From Siphonobacter sp. BAB-5405 (GTDB lineage: Bacteria; Bacteroidota; Bacteroidia; Cytophagales; Spirosomataceae), in NCBI RefSeq assembly GCF_002872335.1, contig NZ_NJAG01000023.1, positions 1 through 60,888 on the forward strand: a stretch of DNA of 60,888 bases. The letters are read 5' to 3'. The notes beneath the pieces are model-generated. The model worked only from the letters and a program-made list of their open reading frames with translations. It was not told where the DNA came from and searched no databases. Made by a program: the position numbers and the translations under genes. Below, in pieces: positions 1-7,856 of this stretch. Every line of letters starts with the position of its first letter. Position 1 is the first letter of the stretch.

Positions 1-1223
1 CAAACGGAATGTAAATTTTGTTTATTGCCTTCACCATATGAAGTATAGTGTACAATATTTGATGAATTTAGAATATATTTTGGCATACCAAGGTATGCAT
101 TTGTAGCAAATGCCTTATCATTATCGCTAGCTATATCCTGATTCACGCCATTAGGATGAGTATGATAATGCCCTGCAACTGTGTGAGTTCTGTATTCAAC
201 TGGATTCTTACTATAATCATAAGTAGTTATTTCCCATGTACCATTGCTTGATTGACCCATAGAAAAAACAGTTCTGTTGCTTTCATCTGTATATTGATTA
301 GAAGTATATGAAGTTACCGGGTTATTCTCAATACTGGGTAAGATAAAAACCTTACCATCTGTAGTATATATTCCTACAATTTCTCTGTCAAAACCAGCTT
401 GTAACTGAAGCATCAGTTTGAGGGCAGCACATTGGCCATTAACTATCCTGATTTTTCTAAGTTCAGTGTCATCTGCACCTTCTTCAGAGGAGGCTGGATT
501 ATCACCGCCGCCGCTTGACGTACTACCACCACTACCACCACCACCAGTATGGCCTGGATCATATTGATGAGGGTGAGGGTCAGTGGTACAACCACAATAA
601 TTACCATCATCTGTAAGCCTAGGAGCCCTAACTACAATTTCTTCCAAATTGACTGTCTCATTATAAGGGTCTGTTTGCGTAGCCTTGAAAATTGTACCTC
701 CTTCGGCATAAATGTTTAATTCAGAAATACCAATTTCTTTTTTACTAAGGTTGCTTATAGAAACTATAGCATAACCGTCTTTTTCAATGTAACTTTTATT
801 ATCTATAATGTTACTTTTGCTATTTAAATATCTTCTAGATAGTGAATGTGATTGTAATTTTCCATTTATATCATAAGCAGTAACCTCCATTTCAACTATA
901 GATTTTTTCATCTTTTTTAGCGTGTATGGCAATACAGCTAAGCTTACCTGATATGGTGGTTTGAACCTGTTATGTGACTCATTATCAATATTTATTACAG
1001 AAGGAAGGACGCCTAGTCCAATAGAATAGATAAAAGCTTTCCAAGTTGAAGAAGTGTTAAATGGAGTAATTCTAATAGATGTAAGTAAGGAATCACCTCG
1101 GTGTACTTCAACTTTGATATGCTGCTGTTGTAAACCCTTTAAACGGTTACTTGAGGTAATACTTTGTCCAAATATGGATAATGATACAAAATAAAAAAGA
1201 GAAAATAGTACTGTTTTTTTCAT
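1..1223 (-). CDS. Secreted protein with a JAB/MPN-like (DUF4329-like) C-terminal domain, 3' end outside the window
   Basis: The reading frame opens at an ATG at 1223 and stays open for at least 407 codons to the left edge, so the C-terminus is missing. Residues 1-20 form a signal peptide (MKKTVLFSLF, then FGQS), which predicts export. A glycine/serine linker (GGGGSGGSTSSGGG) at about residues 225-240 separates an N-terminal region I do not recognise from the C-terminal part. Residues 349-369 read VAGHYHTHPNG followed by SDND, which resembles the zinc-binding HxH...SxxD core of JAB/MPN isopeptidases and DUF4329, although the spacing (nine residues between the second His and the Ser) is longer than the usual seven. 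The gene is AT-rich and sits just inside the recombinase-bearing end, so it is probably element cargo. Peptidase or effector activity is inference. Confidence 0.65.
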   Translation of the reverse strand, partial: MKKTVLFSLFYFVSLSIFGQSITSSNRLKGLQQQHIKVEVHRGDSLLTSIRITPFNTSSTWKAFIYSIGLGVLPSVINIDNESHNRFKPPYQVSLAVLPYTLKKMKKSIVEMEVTAYDINGKLQSHSLSRRYLNSKSNIIDNKSYIEKDGYAIVSISNLSKKEIGISELNIYAEGGTIFKATQTDPYNETVNLEEIVVRAPRLTDDGNYCGCTTDPHPHQYDPGHTGGGGSGGSTSSGGGDNPASSEEGADDTELRKIRIVNGQCAALKLMLQLQAGFDREIVGIYTTDGKVFILPSIENNPVTSYTSNQYTDESNRTVFSMGQSSNGTWEITTYDYSKNPVEYRTHTVAGHYHTHPNGVNQDIASDNDKAFATNAYLGMPKYILNSSNIVHYTSYGEGNKQNLHSV

Positions 1224-1831
1224 AATTGAATTTTTTGGTGAATTATCAGCCCTATATCAATCTAGAATTAAAAATGTAACCTCTATATAAAAAAAATACA
1301 AGCAAAAACTTTAATTACTGATAATGTTCTTGGAATAAGATAATTATAATATTAGTTTGTAAAAGATTATTAGTAGTTGTTATTAATTAAATTGTATGTT
1401 TTTAATCTTATCATTTTAGCATGATACTTTACTTAAATGTTAAAATGTAAATAAAATTAGATAATTATTAATATATACATACTTTATTTTATTAAAGTAT
1501 TCATAATGAGGGTTTTATATAGGGAGTTGGTTTGTTGAATACCAGTAAGTGTTTAAACACATAAGATTATTTAAAAATACGCTTTATAATACAACCGTTA
1601 TAATAATAGGTTTTAAGGGTGTACATGGGCTAGACTCTTCATTTTCATACTAAAAACAGCTTCGCTTAATGTAAAGTAAACGGTCTATAAATACGATTTG
1701 AATGAAAGGCCAGGATATATATATAGAACGGGCGTAAGAAAAGAATATTTGAAGGTATAAGCTGAAAAACGCTGGAGTTCTGATGGCCGATACAAAAAAT
1801 ATTTGGAAAGCACTAATCACGATGTATACGA
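1224..1831. other. AT-rich gene-free gap
   Basis: About 600 very AT-rich bases separate the recombinase stop from the start of the leftward secreted-protein gene. I found no open frame of note, no RNA gene and no convincing TAnnTTTG-type promoter. It presumably contains the promoter of the gene starting at 1223. Confidence 0.5.
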
Positions 1832-3193
1832 TCAGGGTTTTTTTTCTTGATTATTAGGTAATAAGTTAGCTACGTATTTTTTGTTTTGCTTTTTACTAAA
1901 TCGACCTAAATACCGCTCAGTGGTTGAAAAGGTAGTATGTCCTAACGCATCTGAAATAAAGTAAAGAGGTACCGATTCTGACTGCAACAAAACGGTTGCG
2001 AATGAATGTCGAGCCTCGTACGTTCTTAGTTTGATCGAAATGCCTACTTCTTTCGCTATGATAGATAAGTGATTGTTCGTGACGCTGATTAAAGAGTCGA
2101 TAACTGATCGTTTCCGGCTTTCATCCATGTCATCGCTGAGAAAGGGGAAGACATATTCATTGGGTGAATAAGGCGTGCCCCAACGCTTGAATATTTCAAT
2201 ACTCTCATCGTGTAGGTTAACGATGATATCTTTTTGACGCTCTTTCCGAGTACGTAAGGTCTTTTGGCGTTTGAACGTAATCTCTTTGGTAATTAAATTG
2301 ACCTGGTGCCAGCGAAGCATACAAAGGTCTTTCATGTTAATTCCATTCGATAAGTACGTAAGAATCCATAAATCTTTACTACGCTGACGAGTGGAACCCG
2401 CTTCAGCCTCGTATTTGAAGATTTTCTCTATGTCAGTAAGTTCTAGTGCTTTGGGGTTACCTTCTTCACTGGGAATCACGTAAGCTGACTTGAAAGGGTA
2501 GGCGTTCTCCGAAATGATTTTATCCTTAATGGCTGAATTAAAAGCTTTCCTGATTTGCCTGGTGTAAATGTTGACGGTATTGATAGAGGCGGGTAGGGGT
2601 TTACCGTTTTGTTTTTTAGAAGCTTTCCCGTATTTCAGCATCCATGACTCGTATTTTTCTAAGAATTCGGGGGTAATGTCCGTAAAGAGCAATTGATCTG
2701 CACCCTTTTGAAACCTGATCAGTGATTGACTGGCCGATATACAGAGATTTCCGTTTTTGATGCTGCCAAGGGCGTACTCTTTCTCTTTCAGTAGTTTGAA
2801 CCGGGCGTGAATATTCAAAGGATTGCCGTTGCTGGGTACATGCGAATCAGATAGCTTCTGGCTGGTTGATTCTGCACCAGAATTGCTAAATAAGATTTTA
2901 AAGGTTTTGAAGTCAAAGGGAGATAGCTTTTCTATGATCGCTTTTGCAGTGTCCAGGTGGGATCGGATCAGAAAGTACTGTTGTCTGACTTCCTCGGAGA
3001 CTCTTAAGTTACCCGTAGTATGAAATAATACGATTTTTGCATAAACGGCCTTAGAGACAATAACGGGCTCAGCGTTGGGCAAAGCGTATTTTCGTTGTTC
3101 TCTTTTGAAAGTAATGCGTATTTTTACGGATACTCGGTGGTCTTTTAAGGTGTCAAAGCTCAGGTTTACAGAAACAGCATTCATTGAAATCAT
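1832..3193 (-). CDS. Tyrosine recombinase / phage-type integrase
   Basis: This 453-residue protein has the layout of Bacteroidota tyrosine recombinases: an N-terminal arm-binding region (about 1-100), a SAM-like core-binding domain (about 130-235) and a C-terminal catalytic domain (about 250-435). In the catalytic domain, ARHSFAT gives box II Arg395, LGHT gives His419 and ERYLG gives the nucleophile Tyr428. Box I reads YLSNGINMKDL with Asn286 where most family members have the first catalytic Arg, and Tyr392 takes the place of the usual box II His. Deviations of this kind are known in Bacteroidetes integrases such as IntDOT, so they need not mean inactivity. The gene abuts a tRNA-Arg fragment, which indicates that it inserts its element at that tRNA. 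Start: ATG at 3193, with an alternative in-frame ATG at 3184. Confidence 0.9.
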   Translation of the reverse strand: MISMNAVSVNLSFDTLKDHRVSVKIRITFKREQRKYALPNAEPVIVSKAVYAKIVLFHTTGNLRVSEEVRQQYFLIRSHLDTAKAIIEKLSPFDFKTFKILFSNSGAESTSQKLSDSHVPSNGNPLNIHARFKLLKEKEYALGSIKNGNLCISASQSLIRFQKGADQLLFTDITPEFLEKYESWMLKYGKASKKQNGKPLPASINTVNIYTRQIRKAFNSAIKDKIISENAYPFKSAYVIPSEEGNPKALELTDIEKIFKYEAEAGSTRQRSKDLWILTYLSNGINMKDLCMLRWHQVNLITKEITFKRQKTLRTRKERQKDIIVNLHDESIEIFKRWGTPYSPNEYVFPFLSDDMDESRKRSVIDSLISVTNNHLSIIAKEVGISIKLRTYEARHSFATVLLQSESVPLYFISDALGHTTFSTTERYLGRFSKKQNKKYVANLLPNNQEKKP

Positions 3194-3203
3194 GGATATG
3201 GAT

Positions 3204-3256
3204 ACTCACCTACAAACTCACCTACAATGCAGGAACTCACCTACGAACTCACCTAC
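3204..3256. repeat. Nested direct repeats upstream of the integrase
   Basis: Four exact copies of ACTCACCTAC start at 3204, 3216, 3235 and 3247. They form two pairs with 12-base spacing, and the pair is itself repeated with a 31-base period. They lie 11-63 bases upstream of the integrase start and contain stop codons in its frame, so they are not coding. Plausible roles are recombinase or excisionase arm-type sites, or an operator for integrase expression. Confidence 0.7.
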
Positions 3257-3381
3257 ATTGCCTACAATTATAAGAGATAAAAAGGGTATGTGAAAGGATG
3301 AGTATATAAAGTAAAGTGCTGTGTATCTGTAAAGTATTTTACTTAGGTAAGGAACAGGTATAAGATAGGTATTTTATTTTC

Positions 3382-3428
3382 ACTGCCTTCTAAGCAGTAG
3401 GTTGCAGGTTCGACGTCTGCTGGGATCA
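3382..3428 (+). other. tRNA-Arg(TCT) 3' fragment; attachment-site remnant
   Basis: The segment folds as the 3' two-thirds of a tRNA: anticodon stem ACTGC/GCAGT, loop CTTCTAA (anticodon TCT), a five-base variable loop, T-arm GCAGG-TTCGACG-TCTGC, and the 3' acceptor strand TGGGATC plus discriminator A. No D-arm or 5' acceptor strand precedes it. It is therefore not a functional tRNA but fits the duplicated 3' end left when an element integrates in a tRNA gene. Confidence 0.75.
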
Positions 3429-3462
3429 CTTATCAACACGCTGGCAATGGCTGGCAATCTAT

Positions 3463-3500
3463 AACGCCCTAGAAATCACGTTTCTAGGGCGTTTTGCTTT
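3463..3500 (+). terminator. Rho-independent terminator downstream of the tRNA fragment
   Basis: A perfect 13-base-pair stem (AACGCCCTAGAAA pairing with TTTCTAGGGCGTT) closes a five-base TCACG loop and is followed by TTGCTTTT. It probably terminated the original tRNA-Arg transcript before the element separated them. Confidence 0.8.
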
Positions 3501-3575
3501 TATCTGCGTTCGTCAGCGTTTGCCACAGTTTGGAAAAAGTTACACCCTAGTCTTACACCCAAACCTGCAATCTTC

Positions 3576-4272
3576 ATGAGGGATATATCCATCACACCCG
3601 AATCTTAAATTACGAATTTCTTAAAGACCACACTCAACAGATTCAGCTTCGAATTACGCAGAATAAATAGCATCGCCGTGTGGCTACGGAATACAGTGTA
3701 CACGAAAATTTCTGGAACACTGATAAACACAAGGTGCGTAAGGAGCATCCCATCGCGACAGCTATTAACGCCGCTATTCGGGAGAAGGTCAGCAAGCTCA
3801 TGTCCGAAATAAGTAAGGCGAATGTGCAAAACACCAGCCTATCGGCTCGCGATCTTTAGCGGAAAGCTCGTAAAGAGGTAGTAAGGGAACTTCTTTGATT
3901 TGCAGATAAGCACATCAAACGTATTACAATTCTTTCCAGAACAAAGTAATTTCCGTAGTGAATAAGCTCCGAAAGGACCGGCAAGGAATAAGATATCCTT
4001 ATTAGAGCTGGCCCGCTGAAATCAATGGTTTATTGAAAGAATCAGTCAGGCAAGCCGGTATAGACAAACCCATCAGTACGCATGTTGCCCGACATAACTT
4101 TGCTGAAATGACTCGTGAACTGACGGGCAATGATATTTATTTCATCTCGGCGGGTTTAGGTCATAGCTCTGTGAGTATCACCGAAGGGTATTTCAATAAA
4201 GAATTGAAAACGGGAGCTGACAAACTATCGCAGATTGTCGCTCCCGCTGGTAATCGAGATGAATCTAATTGA
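3576..4272 (+). pseudogene. Decayed tyrosine recombinase
   Basis: Pieces of a second integrase lie in different frames. From 3611 the frame encodes an arm-binding region (RITQNK, then a stop at 3668, then YSVHENFWNTDKHKVRKEHP and INAAIREKVSKL) up to a second stop at 3857. After a frame change and the loss of most of the core-binding domain, 4033-4272 encodes the catalytic end: HVARHNFAEM (Arg), LGHSS (His) and EGYF (Tyr). An ATG at 3576 starts a short frame (MRDISITPE) that appears to be the original N-terminus, broken by a frameshift near 3606. Several stops, frame changes and a deletion make it a clear pseudogene, and probably the relic of an older insertion at the same tRNA. Confidence 0.85.
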
Positions 4273-4277
4273 TTCAG

Positions 4278-5489
4278 TTATTTGATATACTTCATAGGCG
4301 AAGAAGATGGGTAGTAGCCTTTATTGTTCAAATCAATAATTAAAGGATATTGTGAAATAGATATAGTATGCGGCTTAAATGTAGTTGACCATTTTCTACG
4401 GCCTGTTAAGGCGTCAATTGCATGAAAGGCGTCAGAACCCACGAGATAGAGCACTTCATTTGCTAAAGTTGGTAAATTGTAAAAGTCAAAATCTTTATCC
4501 TCTATTTGCCATTGAAGTGTTCCATCAATCTTACTATAGAGACTTAATTTATCGCCTATAACATAGATTCGCTCGTGATCGATTGAAATAGAGATATGCT
4601 TTCCAGGTACCTTAACTTTCCATATTAACTTTCCTGTAGTGAGTTCTAGTGCAAAAAGATACCCTGCTCCATCTCCTACGTAGAGTATAGTATCGGCTAT
4701 CTCAATCGTTGAACCGTTATCTATTTGTTTATTTTCCCAGAATTTACGTCCTGTTTGAGCATCATATGCTTCAATTCCTGATGTAAGGTCAGAGCTATAG
4801 TTTTGTCGGGACATAATTATATAATCCTGATAGCCTGCTGGTTTAGGTCCTCCAATTTCAGAATAGGGAAAATCTATTTCCCATAATTTGTTGCCTGTAG
4901 AAGCATCTAAAGCTAAAAAACCTAGGGAAGTTTCTATGTACAAGGCATTTCTATGAAATTGAGGATGACCCAGAGGAATATAGTCTTTTGTTGTCCCATC
5001 ATAAGAACGGGGTGACATTTCATAAGACCATCTAATCTGACCATTGCTTATATCAATAGCTAGAATACTAAAGTTGGTGTTGTTGTAACCGAATCTTTCT
5101 AAGTGGTCCTTGCGTTGAAAAGCCCCATAGATAAGTCCATCTCTAATAACGAGAGAGTTGAAATTAGTAAAAAGGTTAACGTAAGGCGTCTGGTTCTGAT
5201 AGGGAGAAGTCAACTGACTTTCCCATACCTTTTTACCCGAATGCACATGGTATCCGTAGATTTTGTTGCGAGCCGTACGAACATAAATAGTCGAGTCAGC
5301 TAATACTGGACCTGCAAAAAGGCTATCATTTTCTGTAACCCATACAATCTTACCCGTTTGTGTATCAATAGCATATAAATTAAGATCGCTCAAGACCATA
5401 AACGCTTTATCGTTTCGAACAGAATTTTGTTTTTGAGCGTATCCCAGAATGCTGTAGAACAAAAAGAACAAGAGGGGAAGTCGTTTCAT
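4278..5489 (-). CDS. Exported PQQ-repeat beta-propeller protein
   Basis: This 403-residue protein has an N-terminal signal peptide (MKRLPLLFFLFYSILGYAQ). It is otherwise built from PQQ/BamB-like propeller repeats, each ending in a version of 'A-x-D-x-x-T-G-x-x-x-W', for example AIDTQTGKIVW, ALDASTGNKLWEI, AYDAQTGRKFW, ALELTTGKLIWKV and AIDALTGRRKW. Such proteins are scaffolds or sensors in the periplasm or outer membrane. The protein lacks an obvious lipobox and partner genes, so no role in BAM assembly can be claimed. It is AT-rich compared with the genes to its right. It ends six bases from the decayed integrase, consistent with acquired DNA. Confidence 0.85.
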   Translation of the reverse strand: MKRLPLLFFLFYSILGYAQKQNSVRNDKAFMVLSDLNLYAIDTQTGKIVWVTENDSLFAGPVLADSTIYVRTARNKIYGYHVHSGKKVWESQLTSPYQNQTPYVNLFTNFNSLVIRDGLIYGAFQRKDHLERFGYNNTNFSILAIDISNGQIRWSYEMSPRSYDGTTKDYIPLGHPQFHRNALYIETSLGFLALDASTGNKLWEIDFPYSEIGGPKPAGYQDYIIMSRQNYSSDLTSGIEAYDAQTGRKFWENKQIDNGSTIEIADTILYVGDGAGYLFALELTTGKLIWKVKVPGKHISISIDHERIYVIGDKLSLYSKIDGTLQWQIEDKDFDFYNLPTLANEVLYLVGSDAFHAIDALTGRRKWSTTFKPHTISISQYPLIIDLNNKGYYPSSSPMKYIK

Positions 5490-5530
5490 AAAGAGGAGTA
5501 CTCAATCAAGAAGGCTTATTGTTGGTAAAA

Positions 5531-5568
5531 GTAGATCAGTTGCTTAGGATCCTAGCCAACTGATCTAC
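5531..5568 (-). terminator. 38-base near-perfect palindrome, probable terminator of a lost gene
   Basis: GTAGATCAGTTG and CAACTGATCTAC are perfectly complementary and enclose a further palindrome, TAGGATCCTA, with only two mismatched positions per side. On the minus strand it is followed by TTTT and lies six bases after the stop of an orphan coding tail at 5574. It lies about 40 bases upstream of the propeller gene, so an operator role is an alternative. Confidence 0.6.
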
Positions 5569-5573
5569 AATAA

Positions 5574-5678
5574 TTAACCAAACGTACTCTGGCCGGCCGT
5601 AGCCCCGTTCCGGCTAATCGCGTCTGCGAATACACTCGGCTTGGCATTGATACTCCAGAGAGCACTGTTGCTTTCGCC
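5574..5678 (-). pseudogene. Orphan C-terminal coding tail (34 codons)
   Basis: On the minus strand an open stretch without a start codon encodes residues such as ALWSINAKPSVFADAISRNG and ends QSTFG-stop. It is GC-richer than the gene to its left, has a coding-like appearance, and is directly followed by a terminator-like palindrome. I do not recognise the family. A stop just upstream (TAG, near 5684) and the absence of any frame further right suggest the remains of a truncated gene. The rest of the 5490-5906 gap shows no gene. Confidence 0.4.
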
Positions 5679-5853
5679 CTATAGTTACAGTAAGCGGCGA
5701 TCAAATACCGTTAGCATTGCTGATCCAATAACCCCTCGTTAAAATGAAGCGAATTATAATCGTTGGGACCTAACAAAGCCAACGTTTACGGTTTTGGCTG
5801 TATTGGGCACCCTCTAAATGATATAAGAAAACGAACTCGATCCCTATAAAACC

Positions 5854-5885
5854 AAAAAACCCAAGCCCTAAGACCCAGGTTTTTT
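5854..5885 (-). terminator. Terminator after the ferritin-like genes
   Basis: AAAAAACC and GGTTTTTT are complementary across a 16-base loop, giving an A/T-flanked hairpin 22 bases past the stop of the minus-strand ferritin-like gene. The arm is short in GC pairs, so strength is uncertain. It could act in both directions. Confidence 0.45.
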
Positions 5886-5906
5886 GATAAACGGATACTT
5901 TCGAAT

Positions 5907-6674
5907 CTACATTACAATCAACGGAGACACAATCGCGAGTACCTGCTCTTTCGTCAGGGGCTCGTCGAAGGCTTCCGAGACCACGATGTCCGAGAATCCG
6001 GGGCCCAGTTTGGTTACGTCCACTTTCTGTACCACGTTTTCCTCGCCGGCGTATACGGCAGCAGGGGCTCCGTCCGGTTCGTTTTTGGTGATCCAGACGC
6101 GGCCTTCGCGAATGCGACGCACTTCGGCGGCATGACGGGCTTCAACCGCGTGAATTTGCAGGGCCGTGGTCAGTACCGCCTGTTTGTACAGTTTCGGAGC
6201 CTGTCCTTTGTAGGCCCGAACGCCCGTATCTTCAAAGGCCTGCGAAACGATCAGGAAGGTTTGGTAGTCCGAGAATACGTTCGGAAATACTTCTTCGAAT
6301 TTGAACATCTTGGGTTTGGCTACCGCAGCACTGCCCAGGACTGATTTCAACAACTTGACGTGGGCGTCCTCGTGCTTGCTGATTTGCTCAAATACGGGTC
6401 GATCCCCACCAAACGACAGGCTAGTGCTCAATGCTTTTTTGTAGAATTCGTCTTCCAGGTATTCCAGCGTCAGAGCAAAGTTCAGCACTTCCTGTACTTC
6501 AGTGGACTGAGCAAAGGCTTCCTGTGTGACGCTGGCCAGGGCGAGAGGTAGGGCGGCCGCTGTCGCTGCCTTCGTGCCCTTGCGGAGAAAATAACGACGC
6601 GAGTAGAAGGATAAACGCTCCGTAGCGTCGCCATCTATCTTTTCAATATCGGAAAAAATCTGAAAAATATTCAT
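5907..6674 (-). CDS. Tat-exported ferritin-like domain protein
   Basis: This 255-residue protein belongs to the ferritin-like family seen in Bacteroidota as tandem pairs. A twin-arginine signal (SRRYFLRKG followed by an Ala-rich hydrophobic stretch ending AFAQS) occupies about residues 25-57, so it is exported folded. The four-helix domain carries acidic/His metal-ligand candidates in LEYLEDEFY, KHEDAHVKLL, FEDTGVRAY and IHAVEARHAAEV. The ATG at 6674 leaves about 24 residues before the Tat motif, which is long but usual for this family. It lies 58 bases after the second ferritin-like gene and is probably co-transcribed with it. Iron or manganese binding and an oxidative-stress role are inference from the fold; no enzymatic activity is established for this group. 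Confidence 0.85.
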   Translation of the reverse strand: MNIFQIFSDIEKIDGDATERLSFYSRRYFLRKGTKAATAAALPLALASVTQEAFAQSTEVQEVLNFALTLEYLEDEFYKKALSTSLSFGGDRPVFEQISKHEDAHVKLLKSVLGSAAVAKPKMFKFEEVFPNVFSDYQTFLIVSQAFEDTGVRAYKGQAPKLYKQAVLTTALQIHAVEARHAAEVRRIREGRVWITKNEPDGAPAAVYAGEENVVQKVDVTKLGPGFSDIVVSEAFDEPLTKEQVLAIVSPLIVM

Positions 6675-6732
6675 GGATTGAATCGAAGTTCAAGAGAGAG
6701 TCAAGTAGTAAGTAGATAGAAAAAGGCCGATG

Positions 6733-7464
6733 CTATTGAACGGGAATCCGCTCCGCCGTGATTCGCTCTTTGATGTAGGGCTGAGCCAGTACGACCACTT
6801 GTTGCGGGTACAGGGCCCGATCCAGACCCGTATCGGGCGTGATGATGTCATCGCCGGCAAAACTGCCTGGCATGTTGGATCGTGGATGCAGCAGATCGCG
6901 GAGCAGAGCCGCATGGCGAGCTTCTACGGATACGATTTTACCCGAAAGATTCAACAGTTCCATATCCGTTACGAAACGGCCCGCTCCGTTCAGAGCGGCA
7001 ACGCCCAGGTCTTCGAACGTATGACCCGTTTTCAGAATTTCTTCACGCGATCCAATCTTGATGTTGTCGAAGTTCGGCGTCAGCATTGGAATGGCTTTGT
7101 CTCCCAGCAGATACCGGAACAGCTCCAGGTGCGTACGTTCCCGGTCACGGAGATCCACAAACAGGGCTTTTTCTTCCGCCGACAGTTGATTAAACGCGGG
7201 ACTTTCAATCACGGTTGAATAAAACGCTACTTCCAGTTGCTCCTGGGCATACGACAGGTTCATAATGCCCACATCGCCAAATCCTAAATCAATGAAGTTA
7301 GGATCATATACGATGGGTTTGTGGTCTTCACAGGCTAACGTGGTTAACGTAAGAGCTGAAATAGAGGACAAGCCGGCAAAACGGAGAAAGGTGCGGCGAC
7401 CTACAGCAGTGGTACCGTTGTTCGAGCCGCCCGATGCGGCTGAACCCGTAGAAAGTTGATTCAT
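6733..7464 (-). CDS. Second Tat-exported ferritin-like domain protein
   Basis: Starting at the ATG at 7464 the protein is 243 residues long. A longer frame back to 7515 adds residues before an already complete signal and is less likely. A Tat signal (GRRTFLRFAGLSS) precedes a hydrophobic stretch ending in LACED, so it may be a lipoprotein anchored by that Cys, although the lipobox is imperfect. The ferritin-like domain shows SYAQEQLEVAFY, RDRERTHLELFRYL, FEDLGVAALNG and VSVEARHAALLRDL, matching the helices and ligand positions of its downstream partner. The pair probably acts together at the cell envelope. An upstream region of about 390 bases separates it from the next gene. Confidence 0.85.
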   Translation of the reverse strand: MNQLSTGSAASGGSNNGTTAVGRRTFLRFAGLSSISALTLTTLACEDHKPIVYDPNFIDLGFGDVGIMNLSYAQEQLEVAFYSTVIESPAFNQLSAEEKALFVDLRDRERTHLELFRYLLGDKAIPMLTPNFDNIKIGSREEILKTGHTFEDLGVAALNGAGRFVTDMELLNLSGKIVSVEARHAALLRDLLHPRSNMPGSFAGDDIITPDTGLDRALYPQQVVVLAQPYIKERITAERIPVQ

Positions 7465-7623
7465 AGAACGGTTAAAAAAGATGAAAAAGGACAAATACTC
7501 AAGGTTCAGGCACATCTTTCAACTTCGTACGCGAAAACACCCCTCGGGTGGTTCGGGCACGACTGAACACATGCACAAGCATTCACTTTTATTAGAGTAA
7601 CTGAGTAAAATGTGCTAATGGCG

Positions 7624-7694
7624 GTACGTCTACGGTGCGGTTTTTCCCTCCACAGTTTAGGGCTCGTAGAGGAAGCCTCGACGTACGGTTTTTT
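7624..7694 (+). other. Structured segment ending in a T-run (possible small RNA)
   Basis: GTACGTC (7624-7630) pairs with GACGTAC (7680-7686). Inside, CTACG pairs with CGTAG, and there is a small GAGG/CCTC hairpin. The outer stem is followed by GG and six T. This looks like a terminated structured transcript on the plus strand, but no plus-strand gene leads into it. It could equally be part of the ferritin-operon leader on the other strand. Confidence 0.25.
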
Positions 7695-7705
7695 GTAAGG
7701 GGCAA

Positions 7706-7746
7706 CAAAAAACGCTGGTATACTTCTAAAAAAAGGTATACCAGCG
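7706..7746 (-). terminator. Terminator of the HD-PycTM gene
   Basis: Read on the minus strand, CGCTGGTATAC pairs perfectly with GTATACCAGCG (11 base pairs) around a 12-base loop and is followed by a run of six T. It lies about 110 bases past the stop at 7857 and should end leftward transcription from that gene. Confidence 0.8.
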
Positions 7747-7856
7747 ATCCAACGAAGGTGAATAAACGTTATTAACTATAGGTAAGCTGGAGCGTGCTAA
7801 ATCTAGTACCGTAGGTTAACCATAGGAGACGAACCTGTCAGGGATATACGCAAAGG

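Larger units (their letters stand above)
1..3428. mobile_element. Right-hand end of an integrative element at a tRNA-Arg gene
   Basis: An AT-rich stretch carries a tyrosine recombinase gene (1832-3193) whose upstream region runs directly into the 3' part of a tRNA-Arg(TCT) gene at 3382-3428. Elements that integrate in tRNA genes normally leave an intact tRNA at one end and a duplicated 3' segment at the other. The fragment therefore marks the element's right end, and the other end would lie left of base 1. Size and transfer ability cannot be judged here; no conjugation or replication gene is visible. Confidence 0.5.

Noticed and set aside
3204-3256. CRISPR-like repeats
   Set aside because: Repeat units are 10-12 bases with 2-9 base gaps and no spacers or cas genes.
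3382-3428. Intact tRNA-Arg gene
   Set aside because: The D-arm and 5' acceptor strand are missing upstream, so only a 3' fragment is present.
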